This document shows positions 1 through 11,710 of a DNA stretch of 64,000 nucleotides, one piece after another (position 1 is the stretch's first letter; each line of letters begins with the position of its first letter). The stretch comes from Acanthosepion lycidas (lineage: Eukaryota; Mollusca; Cephalopoda; Sepiida; Sepiidae): assembly GCA_963932145.1 (NCBI GenBank), contig OZ010613.1, positions 43,628,400 to 43,692,399 on the forward strand, given 5' to 3'. The position numbers and the translations under genes were made by a program. The notes beneath the pieces were generated by a model. It saw only the letters and a program-made list of their open reading frames with translations, was not told the DNA's origin and searched no databases.

Positions 1-69
1 AAATCAGCATTCGAAATTCAAGCTTTAAACTGATTATGCACGCTTACTAATGTTTAAAAATATATAATT

Positions 70-178
70 ACCAGGGTCTTTTTTGTCGGCTTTGTTTAGT
101 CTGCCACAAAAGCCAGAAATGTGAGGCAGCCACCAGGGATCGAACTCAAAAGCAATGGCTTACGAGATTAACTGGTTA
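70..178 (-). repeat. tRNA-like SINE fragment
   Basis: Read on the minus strand, the B-box-like GAGTTCGATCCCTGGTGGC is preceded by a tRNA-like head. The unit resembles other GAGTTCGATCC repeats of the window (3.3, 16.0-16.3 and 26.8 kb). Confidence 0.4.
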
Positions 179-231
179 ATTAATGTTTATCGATTGTCAG
201 TTCACTTCGCGCGTAACTGGATATACCCAAA

Positions 232-865
232 TGAATGTTTTGTTTTTAATAGTGAACTCGCCCCCAGACCTCAAGTGGAACTCGTACATACGATACATCA
301 CTAAAGATGCTAGAAAAATGGTCGGTTCCCTGTACCGCTTCAGTAAGTACCTGACTCCATGTGCTATCCTCTACCTTTACAAGAGCCAGATCAGGCCTAG
401 AATATAGTACTATTGTCATATTCGGGTGGGAGCTGCCCAGTCCTCACTTTCCAATCTTTCCAAAAGCATCTCCGAGTCTTAATAGATGACAAATTGTTTT
501 ACACCCTCCAACCTCCCTCTCACAAACGGAACGTGGCAAGCCTCTTACTGCTTCCATGGAAAGTGCTCAGGTGATCAACATTCCTTGGTTTCGCTAGTTA
601 GAATCTTCACGGCCGGGACACGCCATACCGCTCACATCGTAACAAACTACCCACATTACCTCTGGTATTCGTGGTAAGAAGTTCCACACGAATAGCTTTC
701 TTACTGCGAATCACTGCTCTGTGGAACCGACTCCCAAGAGGATGTTTCCCCGATCACTATAATCTTAACCTGTTCAAGGCTATGGTTAACCGTTGTCTTT
801 CCTTTTATCCATATAAACTTACTCTAACCCCCTACCCCGAGTACCCCCTGACCCTTGTACTGGAT
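232..865 (+). mobile_element. LINE 3' fragment (jockey-superfamily-like reverse transcriptase C-terminus)
   Basis: Frames on this strand read PPDLKWNSYIRYITKDARKM, ILYLYKSQIRPR, FHGKCSGDQHSLV and TALWNRLPRGCFPDHYNLN, which is the C-terminal region of jockey-type reverse transcriptase proteins after the catalytic core. The pieces lie in different frames, so this is a broken, 5'-truncated copy. Related truncated copies lie at 17.4, 18.7, 49.0 and 57.2 kb. Confidence 0.7.
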
Positions 866-1079
866 AAACTTCACTGTAAAAAAAATAAAATGGCAATCAT
901 ACGTATAAATGCACACACGCACTTTTATTATCAAGTATTTCATAATGTGATTAAAAAATCTGCCAGGAAACTTGAAATGTTCGGGAAGTAAATTTACTGT
1001 GGATGACCGAGCGATTAAAGCACTCTCTATACACTTACTCATTAATTTACCTAACATTGTTCTGATTATCTAAATATAT

Positions 1080-1181
1080 ATGTGTGTGTGTGTATGTAGT
1101 TAATTTGAAATTGTCTATCGCATCTGGGTGTAGACATACGCTCTATTCCTGATGAGTATAGCATACCATAAAACTATATTT

Positions 1182-1258
<77 letters not shown>

Positions 1259-1260
1259 GA
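1080..1260. repeat. Compound (TA)n(GT)n microsatellite
   Basis: A (TA)n run passes directly into a (GT)n run, with a shorter (GT)n about 100 bases earlier. Open frames here are low-complexity artefacts. Confidence 0.9.
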
Positions 1261-1375
1261 AAACTGTATTATTAACCGACACTTTTGGTCCGATGTGGAC
1301 ATTTTCAAGGCAAAAACGAAATGAATTTATTGAAAACAAAGTAACTATTAACAACAAACAAAATGTCCTTAGCAA

Positions 1376-1453
1376 CTAGAAGAATTTAGAAAACGCTATT
1401 GTATTCATAATTACCAATTTAAAATACAATAGCGTTTTCTAAATTCTTCTTCA
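1376..1453. repeat. Near-perfect inverted repeat (about 28-bp arms)
   Basis: The arms start AGAAGAATTTAGAAAACGCT and end with its complement AGCGTTTTCTAAATTCTTCT, with a loop of about 25 bases. The right arm is followed by GACGAAACGCGTTGG, a motif also seen beside the Penelope-like fragment at 4.66 kb. Confidence 0.8.
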
Positions 1454-1541
1454 TTGGACGAAACGCGTTGGCTAATAATACAGTTTTCCTATTGTCTTTT
1501 ACCTTTACACATATTGTCTTTTTCCACGGGTTAACTTTTCA

Positions 1542-1542
1542 T

Positions 1543-1582
<40 letters not shown>
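1542..1582. repeat. (GATA)n microsatellite
   Basis: About ten tandem ATAG units. The following stretch up to about 2.44 kb holds no recognisable gene or repeat. Confidence 0.9.
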
Positions 1583-2440
1583 TCCGACAAAAAATGTATA
1601 TACGCTTCATGAAAAGAAAAAATTGTATAGATATTGTAATACTAAATTTATTCAGACGTCACGAGATTAATTGGACTCTGCTATCACAAGAAGTTCTTAA
1701 AATGTTGGCCTTCAGCTTCCGGCGAATTACTGCGGGGGCAATGTTGGTCCATTTCAATTGTACTTTTCTTTAGCACCGCCCCTCCCCTTCCCCCGCTCAG
1801 GTAAAAATCTGCAGGTGTTAAATCAGTATGAAATCAAACGCATTGAATGTTGCGTTCCAAACTCACGGATTCATTGTCTTTGGATAACAACATTCTAAAA
1901 TTTGAAATACTACTTTAAAATAATCTTACGTTCCTCAAACGTCAAACCTACGTCCGCCATGTTGTATCCATCACTTCTTGATACCACTGTCATGAGGGTA
2001 ATGCCATCTGTCGAGAAAATATTATACTACAGTAAATAGTGTTATCACAATTTGATAAAACTACAAAAGACAAGTTTTTTTTTCTTCTTTTCTGAAGTGT
2101 ATATACATATTTTTAGCGAACTCCGTATATTTGCCGACCACTAGGAATGTTATGAAATAAGCAACTCTATAAGCAACCAGACAAGACACGTAAGATAAAG
2201 AGAAGGTCGTTGACGCATAAAGATGGCTGTTATACTCAAAGATTGTAAAAGTTTACATGACGTTGCAGAATATAAACCTAATTACGTCAAGTCGAGGAGT
2301 TGTTTGTCTTTTTTCTTTTTAATATTATCGAAATTCACGTTGCTGTGCAAATCTATGAATGCGTGCAGGAGCAAAAGTCATAAACTCTCTCACAGATGAC
2401 TCTTTGATCTTAACATTTCAAATAAGAACAGCTTTGAGTG
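1583..2440. other. No recognisable feature
   Basis: AT-rich sequence without long open frames, RNA motifs or a repeat I could match elsewhere in the window. Confidence 0.5.
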
Positions 2441-2890
2441 AGTGAAGCCTGTGGATCTTGGCGAAGACCATACTTCTTCGAACATTGTGAACTACTGCTA
2501 TATATTCACAAACAAATAACTACCAGTCAACAGAAACAATATATCTTGATGGCGTTCAACAGCGGCAACAACTAAAATAGATGTCACATGTAACTCAAAA
2601 AGAAAGCAATGACATAAGATATTGACATTCCATACTACTTCAAACAAATGGTTAGGAAGGAAACCTCTGTCAAATCTGGAAAGATCAATAACAACTACTG
2701 GGCTTGAGAAACCTATTTTCTTGAAAATTTTCTTTAAGAGAAAGATTTTGAAAATTTCAACCGGCACTGGCACTGGCTTCTCGGTCAATGAATGCCGAAT
2801 GTTTCCTAAGAAGGAAAAGGTTAATATTATCCTTACAATTACAATTACTATATTGACGAGTATGTCAGCAAAAATTCAAAAATTAACTGA
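2440..2890 (+). repeat. Dispersed repeat Y, copy 1
   Basis: This block is related, in opposite orientation, to 33.90-34.43 kb. Shared phrases include GAAACCTATTTTC, the TTCTTCGAAC region and a stretch that reads TGLEKPIFL in one frame here and TGIEKPIFL in the other copy. No known domain was recognised and the frame is short, so I treat it as a transposon remnant of unknown type. Confidence 0.5.
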
Positions 2891-3227
2891 TAGTTAAACA
2901 TGGGTTTGTGGTAAAGATTTATGTAACTAAAAACGTGCTCAACTGACTCGACCACCTAGATATTGGATAAAGAAATGTTTCTCAACCATTTTTTCTTTTA
3001 CGACAGAGTGCACGTGTAGAATAACTAAAACACTGGAGCACAGAGAAGCTATCTTTCTATGACTGATTTAAATCCTGCGGAAAAGGATTAGCTATCCCTT
3101 CTTAAAGATTAAGGAAAATAGTAAATTACAAATCCATGTGCTTGGTGTTTGGAGCTTTTTAAAAAATAGAGATGATTTTAATTGTAAAAGTAATTAAAAA
3201 TTACTCTTCAGTTAATTTAAAGGGCAT

Positions 3228-3345
3228 CTGGCTTTCAGGGCGCATTAATGCACCCGGGCGCATTGGTTGAGAAAATTTTAGATAAGGGTTAGTGAGTTAG
3301 TTTGGTACTTGTTCGTATTGAGTTCGATCCTTACTGGTTGCCCCA
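3228..3345 (+). repeat. tRNA-like SINE head
   Basis: A tRNA-like unit with B box GAGTTCGATCC about 50 bases after an A-box-like GTTAGTGAGTTAG. It is followed by a (CT)n run. Confidence 0.45.
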
Positions 3346-3383
3346 ATTTTTTTACCTTTTTGAATACCATATCCCTTCATGAC

Positions 3384-3386
<3 letters not shown>

Positions 3387-3451
<65 letters not shown>
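3387..3451. repeat. (CT)n microsatellite
   Basis: About 32 CT dinucleotides without interruption. Confidence 0.95.
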
Positions 3452-3452
<1 letters not shown>

Positions 3453-3664
3453 CAAATTTATTTTTTTCTCTCCTCTGTGAATTGCTATATCGTTGAGAAA
3501 AATACTGGAGTTGCTGTTGCTGAATTTAGTTTAGTTCTATTTCTCATACTAATGTTCACCCAATACAAAGCCCAAGAGCCACTCAAGGTAGAGGGTTAAT
3601 GTGTGGTGTCGTATGAGCTTATGAAAAGTCAAACAGTAATTTTTATTGATTAATATAGAACTAC

Positions 3665-3985
3665 ATTAGATTGATTGATTGACTGATTTGTTTTTTACGG
3701 CTTTTCAACCCTTTGTGAGTTATTTTAAACTGAAACATATTTTGATTTGTAAGAATGATTAGGTTTTTTGCTTTTTACTAATGAATATTGCATTAATAGT
3801 ATTTTAGCATCTAAAACATTTTGCCAGGTACATAATATTATTTAACCCATAGCTGGAGGGAAGATCCATACCTGATCAAGGGTATTTCCGCGTAAGGGAA
3901 TGTAACGAACCCGGCTGGAATTCGAACACAGCTCTCATAATTTTCATTCAGAGCCGCTATCCATTACACCACTCGCACATCCGAC
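3665..3985 (-). repeat. SINE family A copy (tRNA-like head, body and tail)
   Basis: On the minus strand the order is tRNA-like head (GGTGTAATGGATAGC, B-box-like GTTCGAATTCC), body (CTTACGCG, then ATGAATC-type phrase and CCAGCTATGGG) and tail (AACTCACAAAGGG then AAAAGCCGTAAAAAAC and GATT repeats). The same order recurs in at least ten other places in this window. Confidence 0.75.
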
Positions 3986-4014
3986 TGGATTGGATGCTGT
4001 ATCATGAAAATAGA

Positions 4015-4450
4015 TTTCCAACTGGCAGAATAAAGAATGGATGCCCCTTAAAGGGTAATTGCTTGAAGTGCAATGTAATATAGCAAGCCACTGTAAAAAA
4101 AAAATCAGCAGATAACGAAGAGAAAAAGATATAGGAGTAACTGAAGGATCCTGGAAAGAAAGAAACTACACACACAACCTTTACAAATGGTAAATACACG
4201 AATAGCACAGTGTTTTCTAAAAAAATATCTGGAAGATTAAGAACAAAAAACAAATTACACCAAAAATACCATGGAAAATAAGGAAAAAAAATCAACCTCC
4301 AATAATCAACCCGAAAACTGTAAACTCTACCTGGAGGAAAAATAGCCATAATTACCTTCCCAGACCAAAACAAACTACTAAATAAACGATCGGAACTCAT
4401 CTCAAGATACAAACACGAAAACAAATATTTGCTACGCTACTTAAAAATCG
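4015..4450 (+). mobile_element. Penelope-like element fragment (GIY-YIG endonuclease region), broken
   Basis: Frames on this strand read GCPLKGNCLKCNVI, TEGSWKERN and LLNKRSELISRYKHENKYLL, which match the zinc-finger-like CPL.GNCL, IGSTEG..K.R and LNKRSEL segments of Penelope-type endonucleases. The GACGAAACGCGTC motif at 4.66 kb may belong to its flank. It is an old, clearly broken copy. Confidence 0.6.
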
Positions 4451-4699
4451 AATTTTTTTTATATCTAGCCGAATTCATATAGAGTCTTTTTCTTTTGTTT
4501 TCTATCAATCTTCTCAGTAGATATCCCACGCGGTGATAATAAATGATCTTGCAGGAACGAATTGGACGAGATATTTTTTTTTAAATTCTAAGATCCCCAG
4601 CACCCTTCGTTCATGCGCATTTTTAATCGTACCAACATAATAAATTTAGTCCAAAGAAATTCTGAAGGACGAAACGCGTCAAAGGTAAACTTTTCCACA

Positions 4700-4766
4700 C
4701 AATTTCCTCATATATATATATACATCTGTGGATGACATTATATATATATTTCCTCATATATATATA

Positions 4767-4798
<32 letters not shown>

Positions 4799-5096
4799 AG
4801 TGGTAGAAATTAGGAGGATTTGAGATAATTATAATTAAGTAATTCATCGTGTGTAGAAGAAACCTCAACAGAATGCACTGGACGGCAGTTTCGTCGTATA
4901 TTTGGGCCTTATCAGTAGAGCGTATCCACTACCGAGAATTGAAACTCTGACAGTTATGTTATCAGGCAAACGTCAAACCAACTGTTCCAACGGGCCTCGG
5001 TGACGAAGATATAGCGCCGCTCGATCACATATTCCGTGGTGGAACTCGTCCGAGTTTCTCTTTTACTCATAGGACTGTGCCCCCACGAGCCACGGC

Positions 5097-5180
<84 letters not shown>
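4700..5180. repeat. (TA)n arrays, the largest about 82 bp
   Basis: Several short TA and GT runs are followed by an uninterrupted TA array at 5099-5180. Between them lies unique-looking sequence without a recognisable gene. Confidence 0.9.
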
Positions 5181-5183
<3 letters not shown>

Positions 5184-5691
5184 GAAACATAACCCCATTT
5201 ACTATTAGAAAACAATCCTACCCCACCAAAAAAAACAACCACCTTGGTCCTCCACATTGTCACCGTTAACACATTTACCACACATTCCCTTCGACTTTTC
5301 CAAAAATTCTCAAAAGACATTTCCTCTGCAAATATGTATAATGTTGCATAAAATGTGAGTCTTTACCATTCTCTCAGGGTTCTTATGTTTATCGCGTGTT
5401 TACTAAATCCGTCTCCGGTTTCTCGATGCTTTAAAAGTCGGGGTATTTCGATTTAAATGTAAGATAAATGCCCTAATTCCTGCCTGTAATTTTATCCTTA
5501 AACATCTGCCCTTTTTTTCTTTTTTTTTTTTTTTGTTACCTTCACCAAACTCTGTATATCGCCACATAGAAGATTTCACTTGGTTAGTGACATTTTAACA
5601 AAGGCATCTGTGTAACAAAGTAACACTCGTGTCGTCATTGAAAAAATGTCGACTATGAAGTTCGTGATTCGGTCCAATGTATTAGATGTAG

Positions 5692-6054
5692 ATAGATAGA
5701 TAGATAGATAGATAGATATTGAAATAGTGATATCTTGATATTAAAAACTGATATGAAGATAGATAGATAGATATTGAAATAGTGATATCTTGATATTAAA
5801 AACTGATATGAAGATAGATAGATAGATATTGAAATAGTGATATCTTGATATTAAAAACTGATATGAAGATAGATAGATAGATATTGAAATAGTGATATCT
5901 TGATATTAAAAACTGATATGAAGATAGATAGATAGATAGATAGATAGATATTGAAATAGTGATATCTTGATATTAAAAACTGATATGAAGATAGATAGAT
6001 AGATAGATAGATAGATATTGAAATAGTGATATCTTGATATAAAAAACTGATATG

Positions 6055-6092
<38 letters not shown>

Positions 6093-6129
6093 TTGAAATA
6101 GTGATATCTTGATATTAAAAACTGATATG

Positions 6130-6163
<34 letters not shown>

Positions 6164-6200
6164 TTGAAATAGTGATATCTTGATATAAAAAACTGATATG

Positions 6201-6249
<49 letters not shown>
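5692..6249. repeat. Compound minisatellite: constant 38-bp core alternating with (GATA)n blocks
   Basis: Eight copies of a nearly invariant core (TTGAAATAGTGATATCTTGA, then TATTAAAAACTGATATGAA) alternate with GATA blocks that range from about 3 to more than 10 units, longest at the right end. The Ile-Tyr-Leu-Ser open frames on the minus strand are products of the array. Confidence 0.95.
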
Positions 6250-7254
6250 CTTCTTCTACATGCCATGTCCTTAAGCTATAAGTAAAGTTTGTTTTTTTAT
6301 GCTCTCTCTCTCTCTCCTAATTCCAGTTCTGCCAACCATTTACGCAAGCTCATTCTTTTTCTGTCGTGTCTATTCAGGACTTGAACGATCATGGCTCTCC
6401 ACAACTTTCTACCCTTTGTAGCTCTTAATACTATTTGTCTTTTTATTAGCCCTCCTACTTCCTGTCCTGTCATCCATTTACACAAACCTGATGGGTAGGT
6501 AAATCGTTATTTTCCTCTGGCCCACTCCCTTTCAGTATGTTTTGTGAGTGTCAAATTCCCTAACCCTTCTTTCCTCATTACGTATCCTTTCTGATTCCAA
6601 GTATCTATTTTGTCTGCATTTTCCAAAAAAATTAAGGCCCCGTTCCCAGTTCCGTTATACATTCACACAAACCATGTCAGCATATTGTTCTTTCCTCTAT
6701 CTCCCTTACCCTCAATACGCCCCGTCTGTGTTAAGTTTTCCAAGCCCTCCTTCCTCATAACGTATCCAAAGAATTTCAGCTATCTTTTCCTGATCCTGAG
6801 CAGAAGTATTCCTTCTGTTGTCATTAAGTCTGTTAAGACTTCTTTGTTGCTTACTCGCTCTGTCTATGGAATTCTCAGTATCGTTCTGTAGAACCACATT
6901 TCTGCTGCCTCTAGTTTTCCCTCATCCGTAGAGAAATTGTCCATCATTCCTTGCCATATACAAGGATCAATATCCCATAGCAATCCAACCCTTTTTTCTT
7001 TGTTTCTATCAAAATGTATCCGTTTGTCAGTACCTTGCTTAGCTTTTAGGTTTCTTTCGCTAGTCTAATGCGTGCTTCGGCTCTCGGTGTCACATTTTCC
7101 AGCTTTTGTTAAAAACGCTTCCCATATATTTGAATTTCTGCACTTCCTTGATGTTTATTTCTCTGTTGTATCTCGTGTTTTCAAGATAAGAGAGGGAAAT
7201 AAATAATGAAGACAAACTCGTAGATAAGTAATAAAAATAGGTTTACTACATGGA

Positions 7255-7755
7255 GGTACACTTAGCAACTGACGTCGGTATTTACCCGAGCATCCCAAAG
7301 AGCAGGATGTGGCACAAGGCCGGTTTAACGTGGGTTTTTTTCCGAGACCGTAGGCACAGGCAAAATATCCTGTAATAATGGGGTCGGTTTTGTCTACCTC
7401 CCCATACGAGACTCTGCCCTTCAGCATAGCCTCATCTGGGTTCCTCTCTGCCTTCGGGCAGAGAGTTCGACAAGCACGAAGAGCTTAGCGCGCGGCTAAG
7501 ATCTAATGCTGATTCGGTATTTAGTCTAGTCTCCCCACAAGATAGGATGTGGCACAAGGCCAGTTTTTACGTCTGGCGATTCCGAGACCTGATGGCTCGG
7601 GCAACAATTCTCCGTAGATCCCGTAATAATGGGGTCGAGTTTGTCTACCTCCCCAGGCGAGACTCCTCACTTCGTCTGGTTTCCTCTCTGCTCAAAGCAG
7701 AGAGTCCGACAAGCACTATGAGCTTAGCGCGCGGCTAAGACCTAATGCTGACTCT
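7255..7755. repeat. Two direct copies of a 240-bp GC-rich unit
   Basis: GGATGTGGCACAAGGCC recurs with a period of 240 bases, and both copies end in GAGCTTAGCGCGCGGCTAAG. The reverse complement of the opening phrase (GGCCTTGTGCCACATC) occurs at 11.02 kb and in the tRNA-like repeats at 16.0-16.3 kb, so this is a dispersed SINE-like unit inserted in the LINE. Confidence 0.7.
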
Positions 7756-8535
7756 CCTCAACTCCGCTTAACTCTGCTTATTTGCATAAACGGACGATGC
7801 CATGTCCTATATGACAATCTCCAACTCGTTACTCGCATTTTGGGCTTTTTCTCTTGTTGATGACCAGACTTTCTCTTCTTTTCTCTTTTTTTTTTCTTGC
7901 TTTCTTTTACTATCCTGTCTAAAACGTACTGTAGTTTCCTTTCCGAGTTGGCCATCAACGCGGTGTCATCTGCAAATCTCATGTTGTTAAGAATACGCCC
8001 ACAAATAATAAATTCTGTTAGGGTCTCCAGTTCCCTTAGGATAGCGTCACTGTAGAGGTTGAATAAATCTGATGTAAAGACTCTCTAGTTTTGTATAGCC
8101 ACTCAATTCACTTTCTATCCGTATGCAGGCGGTTTGTACCCAGTATAAGTTTTGGATTATTCTAACATCCTTTCTAAGTAGATTGTGTTTTCCTAGTAGT
8201 TCAAATAGATCCTTGTGTTGTACCTTGCCACATGCTTTTACGTAATGTATAAAGCATAAGTACACATCCTTCTATATTTGTATTGCTCACTCTGATATGA
8301 TTCTGATCATGAATAAGGCATTTCTTGTTCAGGTGTCCTTAACAAGATCACACCTGTTCTTGTCCTATTTCCGCTCTAACTCTGCTTCAAAATCTCTTCA
8401 TCAACATTCATATAATCAGTTTGGTTATGTAGCTCATTAAACTATGGAGCTCGCATTCATTTGCATCTGATATCTTAGCTAATGTGGCGAAAATGGATTT
8501 AGGGAGGTCCTCCGATATTTCGCCACTGTTGTATA

Positions 8536-9819
8536 TCAAGTCATCCCATAAGTTCTGTCCGAATTTTGAATAAAGAAAACAAGTGACCAAATGTTACATT
8601 TAGTTACAGATTCAATCAACAATGTATTTTCCCTGATTATCTATGACTTCCTTCCATCTATTAACAAGCTTACTAATTCCATTACTGTAAAATTCTTTTG
8701 GCTTTGATTCGAAGAACTCACAAAGGCCAGTTTTAACCTCTTCCTGTGTTACAAAAGCTGTTGCTTTCAAATGATTCTGTAAGCTACGAAACAAATGGTA
8801 GTCTGAAGGAGCAAGATCGGGAGAATAAGGTGGATGAGGAATTTTCTCCCAACCAAGTTCTTCGATCTTTTGTGACTTGATTCTTGCTGTGTAGGGTCGC
8901 GCATTGTCCTGATGAAACATCACCCCCTTTTCGATTCACTAGAGCAGGTCTTTTTTTCCTCAAAGCTTGGTTCAAACGCTCTAATTGCTGACAGTATATT
9001 TGAGCATTAATTGTTGCATTAGGTGGTAAGAATTCAAAGTGGATTATTCCTTGGCGATCCCACCAGATTGAAAGAAGAACCTTTTGCCCATGAAGTTCCC
9101 TTCTCGGCTGTAGCTGGGGTCCTTCCCCTTTACCAAGTCACTGTCTACGACGCTTAACATTTCGATAAAAGATCCATTTTTCGTCGCCAGTCACAAGTCT
9201 ACCCAAAAAAGGTAAAACAAGTTGGCGAGAATGGAGAGAAGAGCAGATGTCAACTCGAGATTTGAGCTTGTTTTCAGACAAGGTACCCATTTTCCAAGTT
9301 TAGGAACTTTTCCAAGTTGTTGAAGATGATGATGAACAAATTGTATGGTTTGAACTAAGAACCACTGCCAATTCCTCAACTGATAAAGCAGGATTTTCTT
9401 CAAGGGCTGCTTCAAGAAGCTTTTCATCAAACTCAACTGGACGTCCGGTTCGATCTTCATCTTCAAGGGTGAAATCTCCACCTCTGAATTTTGCAAACCA
9501 TCTTCTGTAAGTTCTTTCATTCACACATTCCTCTCCATAAACTGAGTGAATGTTTCTAGCCGCATCAGCTGCTGAGTTTCCTTTCTTGAACTCATAAAGC
9601 ATTATGTGCCTCAAATGATTCTTGGGTACTTCCATGTTAGCAGGGTTTTAATCAAACAAAATTTAATTTTATTGTTCCCTGAAATAAAATTTGATCAGTT
9701 TAAATGCATCTAAAGATAAAAATAATGTTCAGCTCCATTAGACATTATAAAATACTCTTTAAATTTCGTTCATTTTAACAAAAAGTTAAAATTCGGACAG
9801 AACTTATGGGATGACCTGA
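8536..9819 (-). mobile_element. mariner transposon, 1284 bp, with both terminal repeats and a TA target duplication
   Basis: The terminal repeats share TCATCCCATAAGTTCTGTCC and are flanked by TA on both sides. The transposase reads on the minus strand from an ATG at 9635: MEVPKNHLRHIMLYEFKKGN, then ERTYRRWFAKFRGGDF, DRTGRP (helix-turn-helix and linker), later FHQDNARPYTA and PPYSPDLAPSDYHLFRSL, which carry the second and third catalytic aspartates with D34D spacing. Frames change after about residue 100 and again before the DNARP motif, and the first catalytic aspartate region is not intact in one frame, so it is non-autonomous. It sits within the LINE, so it is younger than that copy. Confidence 0.92.
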
Positions 9820-10794
9820 TATTTCGTTTATTATTTCGCTGATTTTGTCGATGCTGAAATCGCCTAAAGCTGAGAGTTTTTTCTGTTACGATCCCATCAG
9901 GCTCTACTGCTTTGTTCCTGTTCATCCCTTCCATTTTCTGATCTTACCTCATCTTTTAGTATTTCAGACCCTTGTGTATTTTCCAGTGTAGGTTTCTCTC
10001 TTGCAATACTTTAGGTATTCACGCCACCTTTGTATTTTTTTTTCTGTTCTCAGTGATACTTTATTAGATTTTATAGAGTGTGTTGTTTGACTCGCCTTTC
10101 ATCCTGTTAATTCTTTTTTTTCTGTCGTTCGTACTTGCTGTATTTGTGTTGCTCGTTCTCTATATTTCAGCGCCCTTTTTATTCATCCATTCCTCTTAAA
10201 TTGCTTACATTTGTTTTTCCTTTCTGTATTTAGTGTTCGATATTCTTTTCCTTTGGCATTGTTTGCTGACACTTTTTTCGTTATCCCTAAAATTTCCTCT
10301 GTCATACATTTGTTCCTTTCTTGTCTCGTTTTCTTCGGAAAGTTTCTCTCAGATTTTGTAGCCTCGTTCAGGTTATATTCGATTATAACACTGTTCTGTA
10401 TTTTTACATGCAACTTGGGTCGTTTAGGAGTTTCTCATAATGCAGTTAAGGTGTTACATTGGTCTTCTTTAGTTTCCGTAGTTTTACTCTGATGTAGCAT
10501 GCGGCTGGAAAATGGTCGATCCCGCAGTCGGCACTTGGATATGTTTTGCAGTGTAGAAGTGCGTTTTTGAGATTTTTGTTAATAGTTATACAATCAATCT
10601 GGTTCATTGTGCCTTCTCCTGGGTTTCTCCATGTCCACAAGCGTCATGGATGTTTCTGGAACCAGTTGTCGTTGATTACTTGGCTGTTGGATGTGCACTG
10701 CAGCACCCATCTCTCGCCGCGCTCATTTCGAGATCTGTTGCAATGGAATGTCCCACATTCCCTATCGCATATGTGGACCGATAATATCGGTATA

Positions 10795-11090
10795 TATATA
10801 TAGTGATCACAGGATATACTGCGGACTTGCTTCGGAAATTAGTTTGCAGTTGGAGATTCGTCTCCAGCTGTGCCTGTCAAACTCTCTGCCACCGGGTAGA
10901 GAGGATCCCCAGGCGAGGCTATGTGGCAGGACAGAGTCTCGTCTCGGCAAACAGCTACCCAACTCCGTTTTATACGGGAAATTTTTGAACGAGCCTACGG
11001 GCTCGGATACCCCACATTAAATCCGGCCTTGTGCCACATCTGATCGCGTGAAGCGGTTGGTAGATATCCTTGCTTCGGGAATTACTAGCT
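10795..11090 (+). repeat. GC-rich SINE-like unit inserted in the LINE
   Basis: It contains AGAGAGGATCCCCAGGCGAG, CGGGCTCGG and GGCCTTGTGCCACATC, the inverse of phrases in the 7.26-7.75 kb units. It separates the endonuclease remnants of the LINE. Confidence 0.6.
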
Positions 11091-11674
11091 TGCTAACCGA
11101 TTCCCTGTCTTTCAATAGTGTATTTTTTTTTTACAATAAACCTCTCTTCTTTCATCTACGCGCGTGCTGCTGTTCCGTTCACTCGAGTACCACCTTTGTC
11201 TGTAACCTTCTTTAAGCATACAACAAGATCCTAGTTCGAATTTGCCAAATTTCGTCGTCTCGTTTTTTTCTTACCTTGATATTCCGGTCTCCCATGCTGA
11301 TAATGATTTCTTGTGATTTACATAGGTAAGGCCTTGACGATCTCTAGAAAGTTGTAACATTTATCGATTTCCGCTTCCGTGCTCTACGCTATCGGTACAT
11401 ATTCAACGATAATTGCTATGTTAAAGGGATTTCCTTTTGATGTACTTAACAAGATTCTGTCTGAGATTTTTAGTATTTCAGAACACATTTCTTCATTCAT
11501 GTGATTATCTAATATTAATCCTACATCTCTTTCATTTTCCTTGACTTATTAAGAGTTCTTCCGCCCTTCGATAAGACTTGTTTTTCATCCTAAAGGATTG
11601 CTAACCACCATCCTCGAACGAGACAAAATGCAACAGAGAGATCAGTTTAGTTGCCGAACAGATAGGAATGGACT

Positions 11675-11675
11675 G

Positions 11676-11709
<34 letters not shown>

Positions 11710-11710
11710 G
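11675..11710. repeat. (GATA)n microsatellite
   Basis: About eight GATA units inside a short duplicated phrase (AGGAATGGACTGAGATA on both sides). Confidence 0.85.

Larger units (their letters stand above)
6300..11640 (-). mobile_element. RTE-like LINE (endonuclease plus reverse transcriptase), broken and interrupted
   Basis: On the minus strand, from high to low coordinates, are an APE-type endonuclease remnant (TWRNPGEGTMNQIDCI and YPSADCGIDHFPAA at 10.45-10.64 kb, upstream part near 11.4-11.6 kb), a linker, the reverse transcriptase palm (HYVKACGKVQHKDLFELLG at 8.05-8.27 kb; the catalytic MRFADDTALMANSERKLQ at 7.76-7.98 kb) and the C-terminal region (VLQNDTENSIDRASKQQRS and KGRKLWRAMIVQVLNRHD at 6.3-6.9 kb). 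Reading frames are repeatedly interrupted. A mariner and GC-rich repeat units are inserted. RTE-like is my best family guess. Confidence 0.8.

Noticed and set aside
2970-3280. Possible second hAT MITE (TTTCTCAACC ... GGTTGAGAAA)
   Set aside because: Only about ten bases match at each end, and no duplication was found.
4002-4424. 140-residue hydrophobic open frame on the minus strand
   Set aside because: The opposite strand carries a recognisable Penelope-like endonuclease remnant; the open frame is its antisense shadow.
5973-6266. Apparent repeat protein (Ile-Tyr-Leu-Ser units) and a possible CRISPR-like array
   Set aside because: It is a translated GATA minisatellite. Spacers are nearly identical and the repeats are a microsatellite, the reverse of a CRISPR array; the genome is eukaryotic.
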